Shown piece after piece: positions 26,087 through 34,028 of a DNA stretch of 53,439 bases. The stretch is taken from the NCBI GenBank assembly GCA_021791875.1, contig JAJYVU010000019.1, positions 1-53,439 on the forward strand, written 5' to 3'. The notes beneath the pieces are model-generated. The model saw only the letters and a program-made list of their open reading frames with translations, searched no databases and was not told the DNA's origin. The position numbers were made by a program, and so were the translations under genes. Positions within the stretch are counted from its first letter, which is position 1, and each line of letters starts with the position of its first letter. Source of the DNA: Acidobacteriota bacterium. GTDB lineage: Bacteria; Acidobacteriota; Terriglobia; Terriglobales; Acidobacteriaceae.

Positions 26087-27370
26087 TCATCGTGGCAGAA
26101 AATCATCCCCGTAAATCACAAATTCCGGGTACGCTCCAGCACCGAGTTCGTGCAGGTCCATGCCAAGACGCTCGCCTTCCGGAGTGGTGCGGAAGGGGAA
26201 TACCTTGTTCACGAGCCAGAAGCAGCCGTAAGCAAACGGCAGCACCAATCCTAGTAGCGTCCCGATGCCGATTAGTTGCGCCAGCATTTGTCCCGGCGGA
26301 AATGATCCCATGAATCCCAGCGCAAATAGGCCCCATAAGCCGGCGATGCCATGAACAGCAATCGCCCCCGAGGGGTCGTCAACGCGTCCGTAGACCTCAA
26401 GGAGCTCGACGAGCCAGGGCAATGCACCCCCAATCAGTGCGCCCGCGATCATAGCAGCGGCGGGGGAGGCATAGGCGGCAATGGCGCTGCTGGTCACAAG
26501 CCCGGCAACCCATCCGTTCGCGCAAAGTGAGGCATCAGGCTTACCAAAACGAATGCGCGTGATAAACAGGGCTGCAAGCAGAGCCATGGCCGAACAGAGC
26601 AGTGTATTGATCGCCACCGGAACCAGCAGCTGCGGCGTGGTGCCGGCAAAGAGCGTGGCGCCGAGCAGGTTGAAGGCGAGCCATCCCGGCAACAGCAGCA
26701 TGCAGCCGAAAAGGACGTAAATCATGTGGTGGCCGGGAATGGCCCGTGGCGCCTCGGAACCCGAAAATTTAGTGCTCCGCGGGCCAAGTAGCCAGACAAC
26801 AACCAGCGCCGTGATGCCGCCAAACGCCTGTACCGTAGCCGCTCCGCCAGGGTCGAGAAAACCGGACCCGATTTGGAAGCTTGCTCCAAGAGCAGACAAC
26901 CACCCTCCACCCCAGACCCAGTGAGTGAAGACAGGAAAGAGAAGCCCGCCAATGAGAACCGAGGCCAGTCCGATGGCGCGCAGCCGCCAGCGGTCCGCAC
27001 CTGCACCCCATGGAATGAGTGCAGCCAAACCGACAGCAAATATCTCAAAGGCAGCGGCATAACCTGGCAGGGAACCGTCCCATTGCAAACCGCTGAAAAA
27101 AAGCCCGGTCCCGCCGATCCAGTCGAGCCGTGCTGAGCCGAGGACCATCGAGTACGACGTCATGCCCTGGAAGCCGGCAAAGGAAAAGCCCAGAATGCAG
27201 AACGCGACGGCTGATACGGATACCGCCAGAAGAGCTCCGAGCAGGGACTGCGCCGCGCTGCGCGAGCGGCCGAGCCCCGTGTTGAGGAGCGCTAGTCCAG
27301 CCAGTGCCAGCGGCAATCCCGCTATGAGCACAATGCAGAGAACGGCGATGGGCTCGTCAGCGTACATCAT
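26087..27370 (-). CDS. Amt-family ammonium transporter paralogue with altered twin-His site
   Basis: A 427-residue, about eleven-helix Amt/MEP/Rh protein without a signal peptide. Family marks are HWVWGGGWLSALG, the second pore histidine in AIAVHGIAGLWG, FGKPDASLCANGWVAGLV and the C-terminal MDLHELGAGAYPEF. In the first pore motif, FLDPGGAATVQAFGG aligns with the usual D-F-A-G-G-x-V-V-H, so the first twin histidine is Gln. Ammonium conduction could be changed or lost; a sensor-like role is possible but only inferred. The ATG overlaps the stop of the small membrane gene by 4 bp. A second, canonical Amt lies at 29907-31553. Confidence 0.88.
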   Translation of the reverse strand: MMYADEPIAVLCIVLIAGLPLALAGLALLNTGLGRSRSAAQSLLGALLAVSVSAVAFCILGFSFAGFQGMTSYSMVLGSARLDWIGGTGLFFSGLQWDGSLPGYAAAFEIFAVGLAALIPWGAGADRWRLRAIGLASVLIGGLLFPVFTHWVWGGGWLSALGASFQIGSGFLDPGGAATVQAFGGITALVVVWLLGPRSTKFSGSEAPRAIPGHHMIYVLFGCMLLLPGWLAFNLLGATLFAGTTPQLLVPVAINTLLCSAMALLAALFITRIRFGKPDASLCANGWVAGLVTSSAIAAYASPAAAMIAGALIGGALPWLVELLEVYGRVDDPSGAIAVHGIAGLWGLFALGFMGSFPPGQMLAQLIGIGTLLGLVLPFAYGCFWLVNKVFPFRTTPEGERLGMDLHELGAGAYPEFVIYGDDFLPR

Positions 27371-27576
27371 GCTCGGCCTCCTGTTTCAGAACGATGGTGC
27401 AAGCCGACCATCGCGAGGCCGAGCAACTCGACCAGCAGGCCGGCGATGACAAAGACGTACCGCAAAACCGGCGTAGACAAGAGGACAATTGAGAATAGCA
27501 GGACAATCCATCCGGCAACCAAAAGCGCCAGACCAGCCAAACGCGTTTGCAGCGTTAATGTCGTCATGCCGCTCAT
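27367..27576 (-). CDS. Small two-helix membrane protein coupled to the Amt paralogue
   Basis: This 69-residue protein has two hydrophobic helices: LAGLALLVAGWIVLLFSIVLL and the following LRYVFVIAGLLVELLGLAMVGL. Its stop overlaps the Amt start (ATGA), a strong sign that it is translated and coupled. It aligns by eye with the C-terminal half of the small membrane protein encoded before the other Amt (31579-31968): A-G-W-I-V against G-G-W-I-L, then LLSTP..R.VFVIAGL against LTSSV..RTVIAVIGL. Function is unknown; a subunit or regulator of Amt is an inference. Start could be ATG 27576 or 27567. Confidence 0.7.
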   Translation of the reverse strand: MSGMTTLTLQTRLAGLALLVAGWIVLLFSIVLLSTPVLRYVFVIAGLLVELLGLAMVGLHHRSETGGRA

Positions 27577-27669
27577 GATAGTGCATTTTCAGGTAACGGA
27601 TGCTAGCGAATGCAGTCTTTCTTGCGCGGAAGCGAACCCGGAACACACCTGGCAAATCCCGCACCCTTC

Positions 27670-29064
27670 CTATGCCCCTGCGAGGCTCCGAGAAACGGGA
27701 CGTTCGGTCTGGCTCAAATCGGTAGACTCGATGCTCGAGTATGACGGAACAGGCGGGGCGATTTCGTCGTACTTGGCCGCGCCACCGGAAATATCCTCGT
27801 CATCTTCAGGGCAGCGGAGCTGGAATGCGCCACGCAGAGCGAGAGGAGTCAGCAGGGTCGTGAGCAATACCACAGCTACCATCAATGCCACCTGCGATTG
27901 CGTGAAAATCCTCGCGCGTACGGCCATGGCGGCGACAATCACACCTACTTCTCCGCGCGAAACCATACCGCAACCAATCCGCAAGCTGCGTACAAAGCTC
28001 ATGCCGCGGGCTATGGCCGCCAGCCCGCAGCCGAATATCTTTGTAATCACGGCAATCACGAATATCGCCCCAAGCAGCATCCAATGCCCGCCGAGGGCGC
28101 GGAAATTGCTGGTGAGACCAATCGAGACAAAGAAGAGCGGGATAAGCAGGCCGTGGCCGAGTGCATGGAAGGTGCGCTCGACGTCGGCTTTGAACTCTGA
28201 GCCCGCAAATACGTAGCCGAGCAGGTAGGCTCCGGTGATGCCGGCAACGGAGCCCAGCCATTCAGCTCCGATAGCATAAATCAGCACCAACGCGAGGACG
28301 CAACTGGTAACGGCCTCAGCCGAGGAAAGACGGCGCATCTGCAGAATCAAAGGATCTAGCCATCGCTTCGCTCCTCCGTAACCGACTACGAAGAAGACAC
28401 CCACGCTAACGGCGATCAGCACCATGCGAACTAGTAACGGAAAACGTGCAGCAAAACCGATGTGGTGCTGCATCCAGACGGCAGCTGCAGGTGCGACGCC
28501 GAAGGAATCCACGTTCACACCACTGGCTGTAGCCGTTAAAAACGCCAGCACAAACAGACCCATTACGTCATCGATAACGGCGGCACCCAGAATCACGGTG
28601 GCCTCGGGCGACGACATTCGCCCAGCATCCATGAGAGTGCGCGCGGAAATAGACACGCTGGTGGCCGTCAGTGCTCCCCCAAGAAAAAGCGCTACGTTCC
28701 AGGGAAGTCCAAACAGATGGCAGGCAGCGGAGCCCAGAAAAAATGGCCAGATAACCCCGGACAGCGCGACCAGAAAGGCCGTTCCACCGGCTTCTTTCAT
28801 CCGGTCTATATCTGTCTCAAAACCGGCAATGAACATCAGAACCAGGCCTCCGAACTGCGCAAGCAACATGAAAGCACTATCGGCGCGGCTACCCTCAAAC
28901 ATACGCAGGTGCATGATATTGAGCGCCCCTGGCCCGGCCAAGATGCCTACCATCAGTTCGCCGATGATTCCTGGGATTCCAAAGCGGCTGAAGATAGACG
29001 CAACAATTTTGCTTGCTGGCAGAAGCACGGCAATCAGTAACGCGAGTTGGAGAATAGCTGGCAT
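27670..29064 (-). CDS. Cation:proton antiporter, CPA2 family (KefB/NapA-like)
   Basis: A 464-residue inner-membrane protein with about 12-13 helices. It has the CPA2 opening ASKIVASIFSRFGIPGIIGELMVGI, FIAGFETDIDRMK, TATSVSISARTLMDAGR and the ion-binding pair in GAAVIDDVMGLFVLAF (the DD motif typical of electrogenic NapA-type exchangers), then a GMVSRGEVGVIVAAM helix. No RCK/TrkA-N domain follows; the C-terminus is a short acidic tail. It may expel Na+ or K+. It is upstream of, and co-directional with, the small membrane gene and Amt paralogue (93-bp gap). Near ammonium transporters such a protein could balance charge or pH, which is inference only. Confidence 0.85.
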   Translation of the reverse strand: MPAILQLALLIAVLLPASKIVASIFSRFGIPGIIGELMVGILAGPGALNIMHLRMFEGSRADSAFMLLAQFGGLVLMFIAGFETDIDRMKEAGGTAFLVALSGVIWPFFLGSAACHLFGLPWNVALFLGGALTATSVSISARTLMDAGRMSSPEATVILGAAVIDDVMGLFVLAFLTATASGVNVDSFGVAPAAAVWMQHHIGFAARFPLLVRMVLIAVSVGVFFVVGYGGAKRWLDPLILQMRRLSSAEAVTSCVLALVLIYAIGAEWLGSVAGITGAYLLGYVFAGSEFKADVERTFHALGHGLLIPLFFVSIGLTSNFRALGGHWMLLGAIFVIAVITKIFGCGLAAIARGMSFVRSLRIGCGMVSRGEVGVIVAAMAVRARIFTQSQVALMVAVVLLTTLLTPLALRGAFQLRCPEDDEDISGGAAKYDEIAPPVPSYSSIESTDLSQTERPVSRSLAGA

Positions 29065-29191
29065 GGATTACAGCAGTTCCGCTCCCACTGGGAATGATTC
29101 AGCACTGTGGGCCCGATGCTCGCATAGACAGGTCAAGCCATCGCAACGATGAAAAGCCTTTGCCTCAAAAAGCATTGGCAACCGCAATCCG

Positions 29192-29776
29192 CTACTGTGT
29201 ACTAAGCACAACAGCCTTCTCATCTGCTTTCCGGCGAGTAGCAAAGACATGCGCAAAGCGAAAAGCATTCAACAGCTTCCCGTATCCTCCACGCTCAATC
29301 CCTTCGCGCTGCATCGTCCGAATCGTCGTAGCCTGACGGCGGGCCAACTCGGCCTGCAGGGAAGTGGCAGCTAGCTCAGCAGCAAGTTGAGTACGCTCAG
29401 CAGCCTGATCGCACACGCGCAGGCGCATAAGCAATTCCCCGAACTTGAGTTGGGCAATAAAGCTGTCGGGAGCCAGGCGGCAGGCCTCGCGAAGCTCTTC
29501 AAGAGCGGACTGACCGTCAAAATTTACGCATAGGGCCATTCCCAGCAAGACGCGCAGTTCAGAGGCCTGCGGTTCGAGGGCTACGGCCTCCTTGAGCTGT
29601 GCCACCAGTTCACTCCGCTCCGGTCGTTCGAGAACGTTCGGGTCACGAAACATGCGCAGGAGTTGCGCACGCGCCGGCTCCGGGATGGATGGTGGAAAGC
29701 TTATAGCCACTGACGAGGCGGAGCTGATCGCCATTTCCTGACTGGGCGCAGAAAGCTTGATGGTCATCGTGGTCAT
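29192..29776 (-). CDS. TPR-like helical protein of unknown function
   Basis: A 194-residue protein. After a ~40-residue low-complexity start come TPR-like helical pairs: LVAQLKEAVALEPQASELRVLLGMALC, then SALEELREACRLAPDSFIAQLKFGELLMRL, and an Ala/Glu-rich helix ending with TTIRTMQREGIERGGYGKLLN. The frame is open to 30052, but the upstream part covers the terminator and the Amt C-terminus; GGAG before ATG 29776 sets the start. No signal peptide is present. It follows the canonical Amt gene beyond a strong terminator, so it is probably expressed from read-through or its own promoter. Protein-protein interaction is the only role the repeats suggest. Confidence 0.65.
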   Translation of the reverse strand: MTTMTIKLSAPSQEMAISSASSVAISFPPSIPEPARAQLLRMFRDPNVLERPERSELVAQLKEAVALEPQASELRVLLGMALCVNFDGQSALEELREACRLAPDSFIAQLKFGELLMRLRVCDQAAERTQLAAELAATSLQAELARRQATTIRTMQREGIERGGYGKLLNAFRFAHVFATRRKADEKAVVLSTQ

Positions 29777-29824
29777 TGATTTGTACTCCAGGCCGGTCCA
29801 TTTCGTGGCGGAAACAGGCACTTC

Positions 29825-29870
29825 AAAAAAAAGGGGCAGGGTGAGATCTTGCTGGCTCACCCTGCCCTTT
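29825..29870 (-). terminator. Strong terminator after the canonical amt gene
   Basis: GGGCAGGGTGAG (29834-29845) and CTCACCCTGCCC (29856-29867) form a perfect 12-bp stem with a 10-nt loop. On the minus strand it is followed by a run of eight T (29832-29825). It lies 37 bp after the amt stop. Confidence 0.85.
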
Positions 29871-29906
29871 TCAGGAGAGAACGAACAGGGAGGTTGAGGT
29901 TGTGGT

Positions 29907-31553
29907 TTAGGCAGTCGCTTGCGCTTCTGCCAAGGTGAGGAAACTGGGTTCGGGTTTAAAGATGAATTCGGGATATCCGAGTTGACCCATCTCTGGAAGA
30001 TCAAGACCTTCCACCTCGGCCTCTGCGGAAACACGCTGACCCACCAGAACATCTAGGATCCAGTTAAGAACAAAGCTGAAGGTGAAAACGAAACCGAGGA
30101 GTGTGGCGATACCAATCAGTTGAGCGACCAGTTGGTTGGGATCCCCGTAGAATAGACCAGTCACCGAGCCATTCACGCCGTTCCACGCACCACCATAGTT
30201 GCTCTTGCCGTCAGCAAAGAGGCCTACAGAAAGAACACCCCACAGGCCGCAAGTACCATGGACGGAGATGGCGCCGACCGGATCATCGACTTTCATGACA
30301 TTCTCGACGAAGGCTACGCTGTAGCAAACCAACACGCCGGCAATCAATCCAATGATGGCCGCGCCTACGGTGTTCACAAAGCCGCTGGGAGCCGTAATAG
30401 CAACCAGCCCAGCGAGCAGGCCGTTACCCGCCATCGACGCGTCCGGCTTGCCCTTGGTGATCCACATATAGAGAATCGCGCCAAAGGTTCCGGTGCAACC
30501 GGCAAGCATGGTATCCACTGCGATGGTGCCGATGCGAAGGTTACCGGCCGCGGAAGCTCCCAGCGTGCTGCCGGGGTTGAAGCCGAACCAGCCAAAGGCC
30601 AGAATGAAGCAACCGACCAGCACAGCCGAAATGTCATGGCCGATGATGGCATTGCTCGATCCGTCCTTATTGAACTTGCCAATGCGCGGCCCAATGATGA
30701 GAGCCACTGCAAGGGCAGTCACGCCGCCCACTGCATGCACCACGCCGGAGCCCGCGAAGTCGCAATAGCCATGGCCAAGGCCGAGGTTGGAGCCCAGAGC
30801 CGACAGCCATCCGCCGCCCCATGCCCAGTTCCCGAAGAGTGGGTAAGTAAATGCGCCCATCAAAACTGATGAAACGCAGAAGGTAAGGAACTTCCACCGC
30901 TCGGCGGCGGCACCAGTAACAATGGTCAGTGCCGTATCCATGAAGACCATCTCAAAGAGGAAGATGACCATCACGCCAACGTCATAGGTATGCCCTGAAA
31001 GGAACATGCCTTTTTCGCCCCAGATACCCCAATGCGTACCGAAAAGGGTAAGCATATGTTCGCCACTCAACGAGGCTAGACCGCCAAGATTGCCGTTGCC
31101 CGCGGCCCCTCCCATTTGTATGGCGAAACCTATCAACCAATACGCGAACAGCCCGCAAGCATATACGGTGAAGTTCATCATGTAGGTGTGATTCGCGTTC
31201 TTTACGCGGCAAAGACCGGCCTCCACCATGGCGAACCCGGCCTGCATGAACATCACCAGGAAGCCGGTTACCAACGTCCAGACAAAGTTGATGGCGATTT
31301 TGTTCTGGCCAACCTGGTTGGCAACGTCACCGACGGTAACGCCCACCTTGGGGTTTGAGACGGGTACATCGTTGATGGTACCGGTCATCGTCCCGCCCGG
31401 ATCGCCCTGCGCCATCTGCGCAGGCGTGGGTGCGGCGGCGGCAGCGGCCTTCAGCTGAGCCTCAGCGGGCCCGGTTTGAGCGTGCGCCACGTTGCCCAGC
31501 GAGAGTAGTACAGCCATGGCGCACAGCAGAAGCTTATTGCGAAGTCTTTTCAT
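29907..31553 (-). CDS. amt: Ammonium transporter, Amt family (canonical)
   Basis: A 548-residue ammonium channel. A signal peptide (MKRLRNKLLLCAMAVLLSLG...AHAQ) and an Ala-rich linker precede about eleven helices, as in AmtB. Pore residues are intact: WVWGGGWLSALGSNL..., then CDFAGSGVVHAVGG with the first twin His and AISVHGTCGLWG with the second. FGWFGFNPGSTLGA and GKPDASMAGNGLLAGLV are typical. The C-terminal tail has GLDLPEMGQLGYPEF, the region that contacts PII proteins, yet no glnK is nearby. The frame starts at 31667 but GGAG 8 nt before ATG 31553 fixes the start. A small membrane protein gene lies 25 bp upstream; the operon probably begins at the porin. Confidence 0.93.
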   Translation of the reverse strand: MKRLRNKLLLCAMAVLLSLGNVAHAQTGPAEAQLKAAAAAAPTPAQMAQGDPGGTMTGTINDVPVSNPKVGVTVGDVANQVGQNKIAINFVWTLVTGFLVMFMQAGFAMVEAGLCRVKNANHTYMMNFTVYACGLFAYWLIGFAIQMGGAAGNGNLGGLASLSGEHMLTLFGTHWGIWGEKGMFLSGHTYDVGVMVIFLFEMVFMDTALTIVTGAAAERWKFLTFCVSSVLMGAFTYPLFGNWAWGGGWLSALGSNLGLGHGYCDFAGSGVVHAVGGVTALAVALIIGPRIGKFNKDGSSNAIIGHDISAVLVGCFILAFGWFGFNPGSTLGASAAGNLRIGTIAVDTMLAGCTGTFGAILYMWITKGKPDASMAGNGLLAGLVAITAPSGFVNTVGAAIIGLIAGVLVCYSVAFVENVMKVDDPVGAISVHGTCGLWGVLSVGLFADGKSNYGGAWNGVNGSVTGLFYGDPNQLVAQLIGIATLLGFVFTFSFVLNWILDVLVGQRVSAEAEVEGLDLPEMGQLGYPEFIFKPEPSFLTLAEAQATA

Positions 31554-31578
31554 GTACTTGGCTCCGTACCTAAAGAAG

Positions 31579-31968
31579 TTAGGCCTTCCAGATGGCGTTT
31601 TTGTTGCAGGCAGAGGGCAGGATGACAACGATACCGAACAAGGTGATCGCGAGCCCGATAACGGCAATCACCGTCCGGCCGCCTACAGATGAGGTAAGGT
31701 GCAATCCCAACAGTGCCAATATCCAGCCCCCTGCCGAAAGCGCCGCGCCGATGAGTTTCATCACCGCCGGTTGGGCACCGAGAGCAGGCTTTCCTTCGAG
31801 TGGTTTCAGCTTGAGGAACATCATGATCGATGCTGCCAGAAGGACCAGACCCACGATGAGTAGCGCGACACCCACACCGCCTGGCATGACTGCAACGCCG
31901 GCGCAGGCCGCTGTGAGTCCTGTGAGAAAGAGCCCAAACGATCGGCCCTGTGATTTGTTTGCCGCCAT
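31579..31968 (-). CDS. Four-helix small membrane protein preceding amt
   Basis: A 129-residue protein with four predicted helices arranged as two similar halves (GLFLTGLTAACAGVAVMPGG, then VALLIVGLVLLAASIMMFL; later GGWILALLGLHLTSSV and VIAVIGLAITLFGIVVI). GGAGG 7-8 nt before ATG 31968 is an excellent ribosome site and excludes the longer frame to 32019. The second half resembles the 69-residue protein paired with the other Amt gene, so the two small-protein/Amt cassettes look like ancient duplicates. I do not recognise a named family. A structural or regulatory partner for Amt is inferred from the repeated gene order. Confidence 0.75.
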   Translation of the reverse strand: MAANKSQGRSFGLFLTGLTAACAGVAVMPGGVGVALLIVGLVLLAASIMMFLKLKPLEGKPALGAQPAVMKLIGAALSAGGWILALLGLHLTSSVGGRTVIAVIGLAITLFGIVVILPSACNKNAIWKA

Positions 31969-32066
31969 ATCACTTCCTCCGGAACGAAATTCAGTTAAGA
32001 GTGGGTCCACGCGCCACACTTTGGCGGATGTAGCGCCTTGGGCTGAGCTTCCAACGCCAGAGCAGA

Positions 32067-32435
32067 CTAGCGTGCTCTGGTGCGGGGAGCAGGGAATGCA
32101 TTGCGCCCGTTGCGGTTCTTACGGGCCTGCAGGGGATTTGTGGCAGGCCGGCACTGCTTTGGCCCCGGTAGAGCGAGAAACACTATCAACTGAATGAGGG
32201 CCGTCAGTTCCACAACCATCGGCACGCCGGTCTGCAGGCGAACCAGGATGAGAACCCCGGCCATCGCGAACCATTGCCAGCGCGAGCGGCTCATACGCTC
32301 TACGCGATCGGTGAGCTTCAATAGATCGCGCGGCCGCAGCGCAATCTCTCCGGGTTCTGCCGCCCGAGCCTTGAAGCAGGCAATGGCAAAAAAGCCGGAT
32401 ATCAGCAGTTCGAGAAGTAGCGCCTTTTCATTCAT
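32067..32435 (-). CDS. Small membrane protein of unknown function in the porin-amt operon
   Basis: A 122-residue protein with an N-terminal hydrophobic helix (LLLELLISGFFAIACFKA), a basic/acidic stretch (LRPRDLLKLTDRVERMSRSRW), a central hydrophobic region (FAMAGVLILVRL to LTALIQLIVFLALPG) and a Pro/Arg/Asn-rich tail. GGGAG about 7 nt before ATG 32435 sets the start; an in-frame ATG at 32450 is less well placed. It lies 51 bp after the porin gene and 98 bp before the next small membrane gene, all co-directional. No family is recognised. Confidence 0.6.
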   Translation of the reverse strand: MNEKALLLELLISGFFAIACFKARAAEPGEIALRPRDLLKLTDRVERMSRSRWQWFAMAGVLILVRLQTGVPMVVELTALIQLIVFLALPGPKQCRPATNPLQARKNRNGRNAFPAPRTRAR

Positions 32436-32486
32436 GATTGTCTCCCTCACAGATTTCGGTTTCTTCGACCTTTCCGTCGCTCTGCG

Positions 32487-33680
32487 TCAGTGCTTCGGAC
32501 CAAAAAAGGCAATCAACGCAACTGTCACCGTGGTCTGGCCCTTCACCATTTCCGAATTCCCCTTGTGAAAGAAAGCTACGTTGGACCAGTCGTGCCTGAC
32601 TTCCACGCGGGTCATCAGCCCCTGTTCCCACTTGTACTGGTAGGTGCCGGTGACCTCCTTCACCGCCTGCGCCGTACCGGTGGAGAAGCCCTGGTTATCG
32701 TCGAAGTACTCGCCGCGCAACGCGAAAGAATTGTGTGCAGTGAACTGATAGTTGCCGGCGACAGCTCCACCCTGCCAGTGCGCGGAATCTTCTGGAGTGG
32801 TTCCCGAAGCTGCCGTGCGGTTTTGGCCATAGTCATAATTCAGGTATGCGGCAAACTTCGAGGTAGGGGTCAGATTCAGCGTCGTGTCGATGAGGTTCCG
32901 GTAGCCATTCTGCGTATCGGTATTGGATGGACCAACATAGTAGTTGAGGGCCCAGTTGTACTTCGGCTTCGTGTACAAGCTGGTGAGGCCAATCGTGACC
33001 CCGCCATTGTTGTTCACGACGTCATTCCAGCCATTCACCACCTGCAAGCCGGCGGTCCAGCTTTTAGTGACTGGCGTCGACGTGCGGAGCCCGAAGTGGT
33101 AGTAGGGAATCGCCCAAGCAAAGAGGAGCGACCGAGAATAGTTCCAATCGTTCATAGCCTCGATGACCTCAGCACCCGCCGAAGTAACGAATTGTCCAAA
33201 ATCAATTTCAGTCCCATGCCACTTTGGCGGAACCGCACTGACGTAGGCCTGCTCGATGTAGTTGTCGGTGTTCTTGTCTGTGCTCGAGTGCATCAGAACA
33301 TTCGCACGACCGAAGATGAAATTGGCATGCACGCCGATCGGGCTGGGATCGTGGTTGATGATGAGCTCGGCCATCGCCAGGTTGAACTGGTCGGTTTTGT
33401 CGTCGAAGTTATAAAGGTCGTTGGTCTGGCCGTTAGCGGCATTACTGGGACGGTTATCGTTGTAGCTGTAATAGCCATCCATGAGTCCACTGAATTGGAG
33501 CCCACCAACGCTCCACACTGGAGGCGGCGGTGGAGGTGCAGGGGCTGGAGCGGCTGGCGCAACCGAAGTTGAGCTGGCTGAGGGCGCTGCTGCCGCCACC
33601 GTATTCGGCTGTGCCACTGCTGAAACGGCGCACCAAAGAACTGCTCCGAGCAGTCCGTTCGAAAAAGAGATGATTTTCAA
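32487..33680 (-). CDS. Outer-membrane beta-barrel porin (OmpL/BBP2-like), TTG start
   Basis: A 397-residue exported barrel protein. The signal peptide ends near SAVAQ; a Pro/Ala-rich linker follows, then alternating aromatic strands (LMDGYYSYNDNRP, FNLAMAELIINHDP, EQAYVSAVPP, FGQFVTSAGAEVIEAMNDWNYSRSLLFAWA, HFGLRTSTPV) and a terminal strand TVTVALIAFFGPKH. This matches the putative beta-barrel porin-2 group. The open frame goes to 33725, but GGAGG (33694-33690) lies 9 nt before the TTG at 33680, giving MKIISFSNG..., a good signal start; a GTG at 33686 is too close. It heads the probable operon porin, 122-aa protein, 129-aa protein, amt, so it may let ammonium or small nitrogen compounds through the outer membrane (inference). 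Confidence 0.8.
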   Translation of the reverse strand: MKIISFSNGLLGAVLWCAVSAVAQPNTVAAAAPSASSTSVAPAAPAPAPPPPPPVWSVGGLQFSGLMDGYYSYNDNRPSNAANGQTNDLYNFDDKTDQFNLAMAELIINHDPSPIGVHANFIFGRANVLMHSSTDKNTDNYIEQAYVSAVPPKWHGTEIDFGQFVTSAGAEVIEAMNDWNYSRSLLFAWAIPYYHFGLRTSTPVTKSWTAGLQVVNGWNDVVNNNGGVTIGLTSLYTKPKYNWALNYYVGPSNTDTQNGYRNLIDTTLNLTPTSKFAAYLNYDYGQNRTAASGTTPEDSAHWQGGAVAGNYQFTAHNSFALRGEYFDDNQGFSTGTAQAVKEVTGTYQYKWEQGLMTRVEVRHDWSNVAFFHKGNSEMVKGQTTVTVALIAFFGPKH

Positions 33681-34028
33681 AATCACGGTCCTCCAAATGA
33701 AGTGCACTGCCAGTCGAACGGACACATTCCGCGAAGTATCTGGGTAGAGGCTTGCCGGGGCCCGCCGCCTTTTGGGTCCCCGGTTGCTTCTGCTGGAACT
33801 GCATGCGTCCTGGATGTATGTAGGAACTCATGGCAGTCATAAGGAATTCATAAAGACCATACGGAAAGGCCATAAGAACAGGCGTTGTCATTGAAAATGT
33901 GCAATTTACACGGTGACGGATTAAGCGTGTCGATATTTCGCGCCAGGTGCAGACAGCGTCCATCAGTTTGCGGCAGCTTGGCGTGAAACCTGCCAAAGTC
34001 TGTACTATGCAAAGCAGAAACTTTGTTC
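33681..34028. promoter_or_regulatory. Divergent regulatory region between the porin-amt operon and the propeller kinase
   Basis: This 348-bp gap contains the four-unit direct-repeat array at 33838-33877, oriented toward the porin, and the unmapped promoter of the plus-strand kinase. No other supported feature was found. Confidence 0.4.
33838..33877 (-). promoter_or_regulatory. Direct-repeat activator array upstream of the porin-amt operon
   Basis: In gene orientation the core is CTTTATG-AATT-CCTTATG (33855-33838). Two further similar heptamers, CCGTATG (from 33864) and TCTTATG (from 33877), lie upstream at 9 and 13 bp, giving four units at an average 11-bp period. The core is 158 bp from the porin TTG start, farther than the other three boxes. 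Confidence 0.5.

Noticed and set aside
29777..30052. N-terminal extension of the TPR-like gene to 30052
   Set aside because: It would run across the strong terminator and the 3' end of amt; GGAG before ATG 29776 gives a better start.
29777..32066. glnK (PII) gene next to amt
   Set aside because: All frames between the annotated genes were considered; none has the PII T-loop or fold signatures.
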